A DNA stretch of 64,000 nucleotides from JACVRN01 sp036389255 (GTDB lineage Bacteria; Acidobacteriota; Blastocatellia; Pyrinomonadales; Pyrinomonadaceae). Position numbers and translations under genes: made by a program. Location: the NCBI GenBank assembly GCA_036389255.1, contig DASVQI010000004.1:66159-130158 (forward strand). Reading direction: 5' to 3'. Within the stretch, counting starts at the first letter, position 1; each line of letters begins with the position of its first letter. This document shows positions 61,994 through 64,000 of the stretch, in pieces. The notes under the pieces were generated by a model that saw nothing but the letters and a program-made list of their open reading frames with translations, was not told where the DNA came from and ran no database searches.

Positions 61994-64000
61994 GTGTCAT
62001 CTATTCCCCGGTTCGGTCATAATCCCTTCGCCCGGATTTATAATCCGATTCTTGCCAATCAATTTCGCTCATTCCTCGCGCTCGGCCTAGCCGCTTTAAT
62101 CTTCCTGTCCCCGCTTAGCGCCACTGCTTTAGCCCAGACTCAGAGTATCAAGGTGGTCGCTCCGAGGACGGGAGACGCCGCGCCGGGCAAAGCTTTTATC
62201 GTTTATGAGACTAAAGACGGCGTGGGCTGTCGCAGCGCCTCTCCTGACGAGAAGCAAGAGATTTTTAATGCGGGCAAAGGGCAGACCCTTCGCCAAATCA
62301 ATCACCTTAAATCTTCGGATGGTGACTTCCTAACAGAGGGTACGGTCAATGGTAACGGGCAGGGGCTAAAAATTATTCTGCTCAGCACGCCGCAGTTAGA
62401 CGCGAATACCGCCGCAAAGAACGCTTTCATCGCTGCGGCTGCTCACTGGGAGGCGATTATCCAGACGCCGATGACGGTCTACATGAAGGTAGATTACGGC
62501 AGCACTCGTTTCGGGAAAGCATGGCCGCCCGGCGTCCTAGCCTCTACGGGCACGCCGTCGGTCTTCGCCGGTTATTCGGCTGTGCGAAATAACATGCTCT
62601 TAGAAGCCGGTAATTCAGGCAGCTCCAAAATCGCTCTCTACAACCTGCTGCCCGCCAGTGCCGTTCCCACAGATTTGGGCGATGATTTTGTGATGGGTGT
62701 GAATATCTCTGTTGCGCGGGCAATCGGTTTAATACCGGCAGATGCAGCCGCCGCCAACGAGAACGAGATGCCGACCATCGCCTTTAATTCGACAAAACAA
62801 TATGACTTTGAGCCTAATCCGGCCAGTGCCCCCGGTTGCAACAACAACGGAATCGAGTGCAATAAGACGGACTTCGATGCCGTCGCCACGCACGAGATAG
62901 GTCACGCGTTAGGATTTACTTCGAATAATGGTGAAGGCGGCGAGCCTCCCAATATGGATGTCTGGGACTTGTTCAGATTCCGGCCCGGCGTCACTAATTT
63001 CAATTCTAACCAGCGTGTTATGAGCGCCGGTGGCTTGCAGGTCTTCTTTGACGGCGGAGCGACGGAACTTGGCGTGTCAACCGGCGGGCCGGATGGAGAA
63101 GGCACCGGAGGAGACGGCGAACAATCAAGCCACTGGAAAGACGATAATGAGTTCCCCTCAGCTTATATAGGCATCATGGATCCGACTATCTCTCAGGGGC
63201 GCAGGCAAGTAATTACGGATAACGACAAGCGGGCTCTCAACGCCTTTGGCTATAATCTGGACAACAATACGCCGCCGCCTCCGGCCCCACCACCGCCGAC
63301 CCCTCCTGTCAATAATAACTTCGGCAGCGCACAGGTGGTTAGCGGTTGTTCGGGCTCGATTTTCGGCACCAACCTGGGGGCAACAAAAGAGAGTGGAGAA
63401 CCGAATCACTCTCCTGATGACGGAGGCGGTCAGCGCTCTGTCTGGTACAGATGGACGGCTCCGAGCACGGGTAGCGTGACCTTCACAACTAAGGGCAGCA
63501 GCTATGATACGGTGCTGGGTGTTTATAGCGGAGCCAGCGTTGGTAGCTTAACACCGTTTGGAAAAAATGATGACGTTACCCCGGGCTCCGACACGAGCAG
63601 CAGTGTGACCTTTGATGCCGTGGCGAGTACGACCTACATGATTGCCGTTGACGGCTACAACAATGGGTCGGGCGGCGACATGGGCAACGTCAAGCTGAAC
63701 TGGAGTCAGGCGAATTGCACCGTGACGGCTACGAATGACATCAAGCTGAGTCAGGACAACTACAGCTTTACCGAAGGCACGGTCAACACTGCTCAGGGTT
63801 TCGGACTCCTTAGCGTGGATGTCACGCGCGGAGACCCGAACGCCGGCCCGGCCACCGTCCAGTACTTCACGCAGGATGGTGCGGGCGGCAACGACTGCAA
63901 TATAGTCAACGGCAGTGCTTCGCAACGCTGCGATTATGCGACTGCCGCAGGCACGCTGCGTTTTGCTCAAGGAGAGGCCACCAAGACCATACAGATTCCA
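61994..64000 (+). CDS. Secreted metzincin-like metalloprotease with PPC-like and Calx-beta domains (3' truncated by window edge)
   Basis: The frame is open to the last base, so the gene continues. Start GTG 61994 is favoured because AGGAG at 61980-61984 is 9 bp upstream; ATG 61985 directly abuts it. A signal region includes LALGLAALIFLSPLSATALAQ. The catalytic domain has ATHEIGHALGF, an HExxHxxG zinc motif with His300, Glu301 and His304; the later IMDP could be part of the Met-turn (tentative). A Pro-rich linker leads to a PPC-like beta domain (VWYRWTAPSTGSVTF, YDTVLGVYSG), and a Calx-beta start (FTEGTVNTAQGFGLLSVDVT). Probably an exoprotease. Confidence 0.8.
   Translation, partial: MSSIPRFGHNPFARIYNPILANQFRSFLALGLAALIFLSPLSATALAQTQSIKVVAPRTGDAAPGKAFIVYETKDGVGCRSASPDEKQEIFNAGKGQTLRQINHLKSSDGDFLTEGTVNGNGQGLKIILLSTPQLDANTAAKNAFIAAAAHWEAIIQTPMTVYMKVDYGSTRFGKAWPPGVLASTGTPSVFAGYSAVRNNMLLEAGNSGSSKIALYNLLPASAVPTDLGDDFVMGVNISVARAIGLIPADAAAANENEMPTIAFNSTKQYDFEPNPASAPGCNNNGIECNKTDFDAVATHEIGHALGFTSNNGEGGEPPNMDVWDLFRFRPGVTNFNSNQRVMSAGGLQVFFDGGATELGVSTGGPDGEGTGGDGEQSSHWKDDNEFPSAYIGIMDPTISQGRRQVITDNDKRALNAFGYNLDNNTPPPPAPPPPTPPVNNNFGSAQVVSGCSGSIFGTNLGATKESGEPNHSPDDGGGQRSVWYRWTAPSTGSVTFTTKGSSYDTVLGVYSGASVGSLTPFGKNDDVTPGSDTSSSVTFDAVASTTYMIAVDGYNNGSGGDMGNVKLNWSQANCTVTATNDIKLSQDNYSFTEGTVNTAQGFGLLSVDVTRGDPNAGPATVQYFTQDGAGGNDCNIVNGSASQRCDYATAAGTLRFAQGEATKTIQIP

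Overview
The window looks like a chromosomal segment of an Acidobacteriota bacterium, probably class Blastocatellia (subdivision 4). This is inferred from the mix of genes, not from a marker gene. The cell is clearly diderm and makes lipid A (lpxA, lpxD, lpxB, lptD). It has an Oar-type TonB-dependent receptor with an N-terminal carboxypeptidase-like domain, large DUF11 surface proteins, DUF3160, DUF4097 and DUF2085 proteins, and a radical-SAM enzyme resembling tetraether or membrane-spanning lipid synthases. Genes are GC-rich with strong codon bias, which creates many long false antisense ORFs. TTG and GTG starts are common. Long perfect hairpins separate most transcription units.

Layout. 1-10.5 kb holds housekeeping and envelope genes: the end of a tRNA nucleotidyltransferase-family gene, an acyl-CoA dehydrogenase, glpX, a DUF2085 membrane protein, a processive GT2 glycosyltransferase, a secreted M24 aminopeptidase and the Oar-like receptor. 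10.5-23 kb holds a Bax-inhibitor-1 protein, an ECF sigma/anti-sigma/DUF4097 operon, a stand-alone Fis-type DNA-binding protein, two polytopic membrane proteins (one of the GT39 type), the msrPQ methionine-sulfoxide repair pair, a SPASM radical-SAM protein and a lipoprotein. 23-27 kb holds a CapA-like protein and a translationally coupled DUF3160/FG-GAP pair.

27-37.5 kb is a four-gene minus-strand locus for secreted DUF11-type proteins. One member is a giant of 1859 residues whose C-terminal half looks like an outer-membrane beta-barrel. I read the locus as a surface assembly. A divergent regulatory region with a perfect 19-bp palindrome precedes it. 38-41 kb holds an M48 peptidase, tRNA-Gln(CTG), an NtrC-type regulator and a divergent orphan HisKA protein.

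41-52.3 kb is the most unusual region. The Tes-like radical-SAM gene is followed by a promoter-to-terminator interval that could encode an RNA of about 160 nt. Four co-directional genes come next: an LCAT-like lipase fused to a CHAT (caspase-like) protease, a SIR2-family protein, a four-TM protein, and a STAND NTPase with one TM segment and seven WD40 repeats. Together they look like an NTP-switched immunity or programmed-death system. 52.4-60 kb holds lpxA, lpxD, a small conserved-looking protein, a class A beta-lactamase-like lipoprotein, lpxB and lptD. The window ends with a HAF-repeat protein and the 5' part of a secreted metzincin-like protease.

Dispersed palindromic repeats of at least two families lie between genes. 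In one case the repeat encodes the C terminus of a gene.
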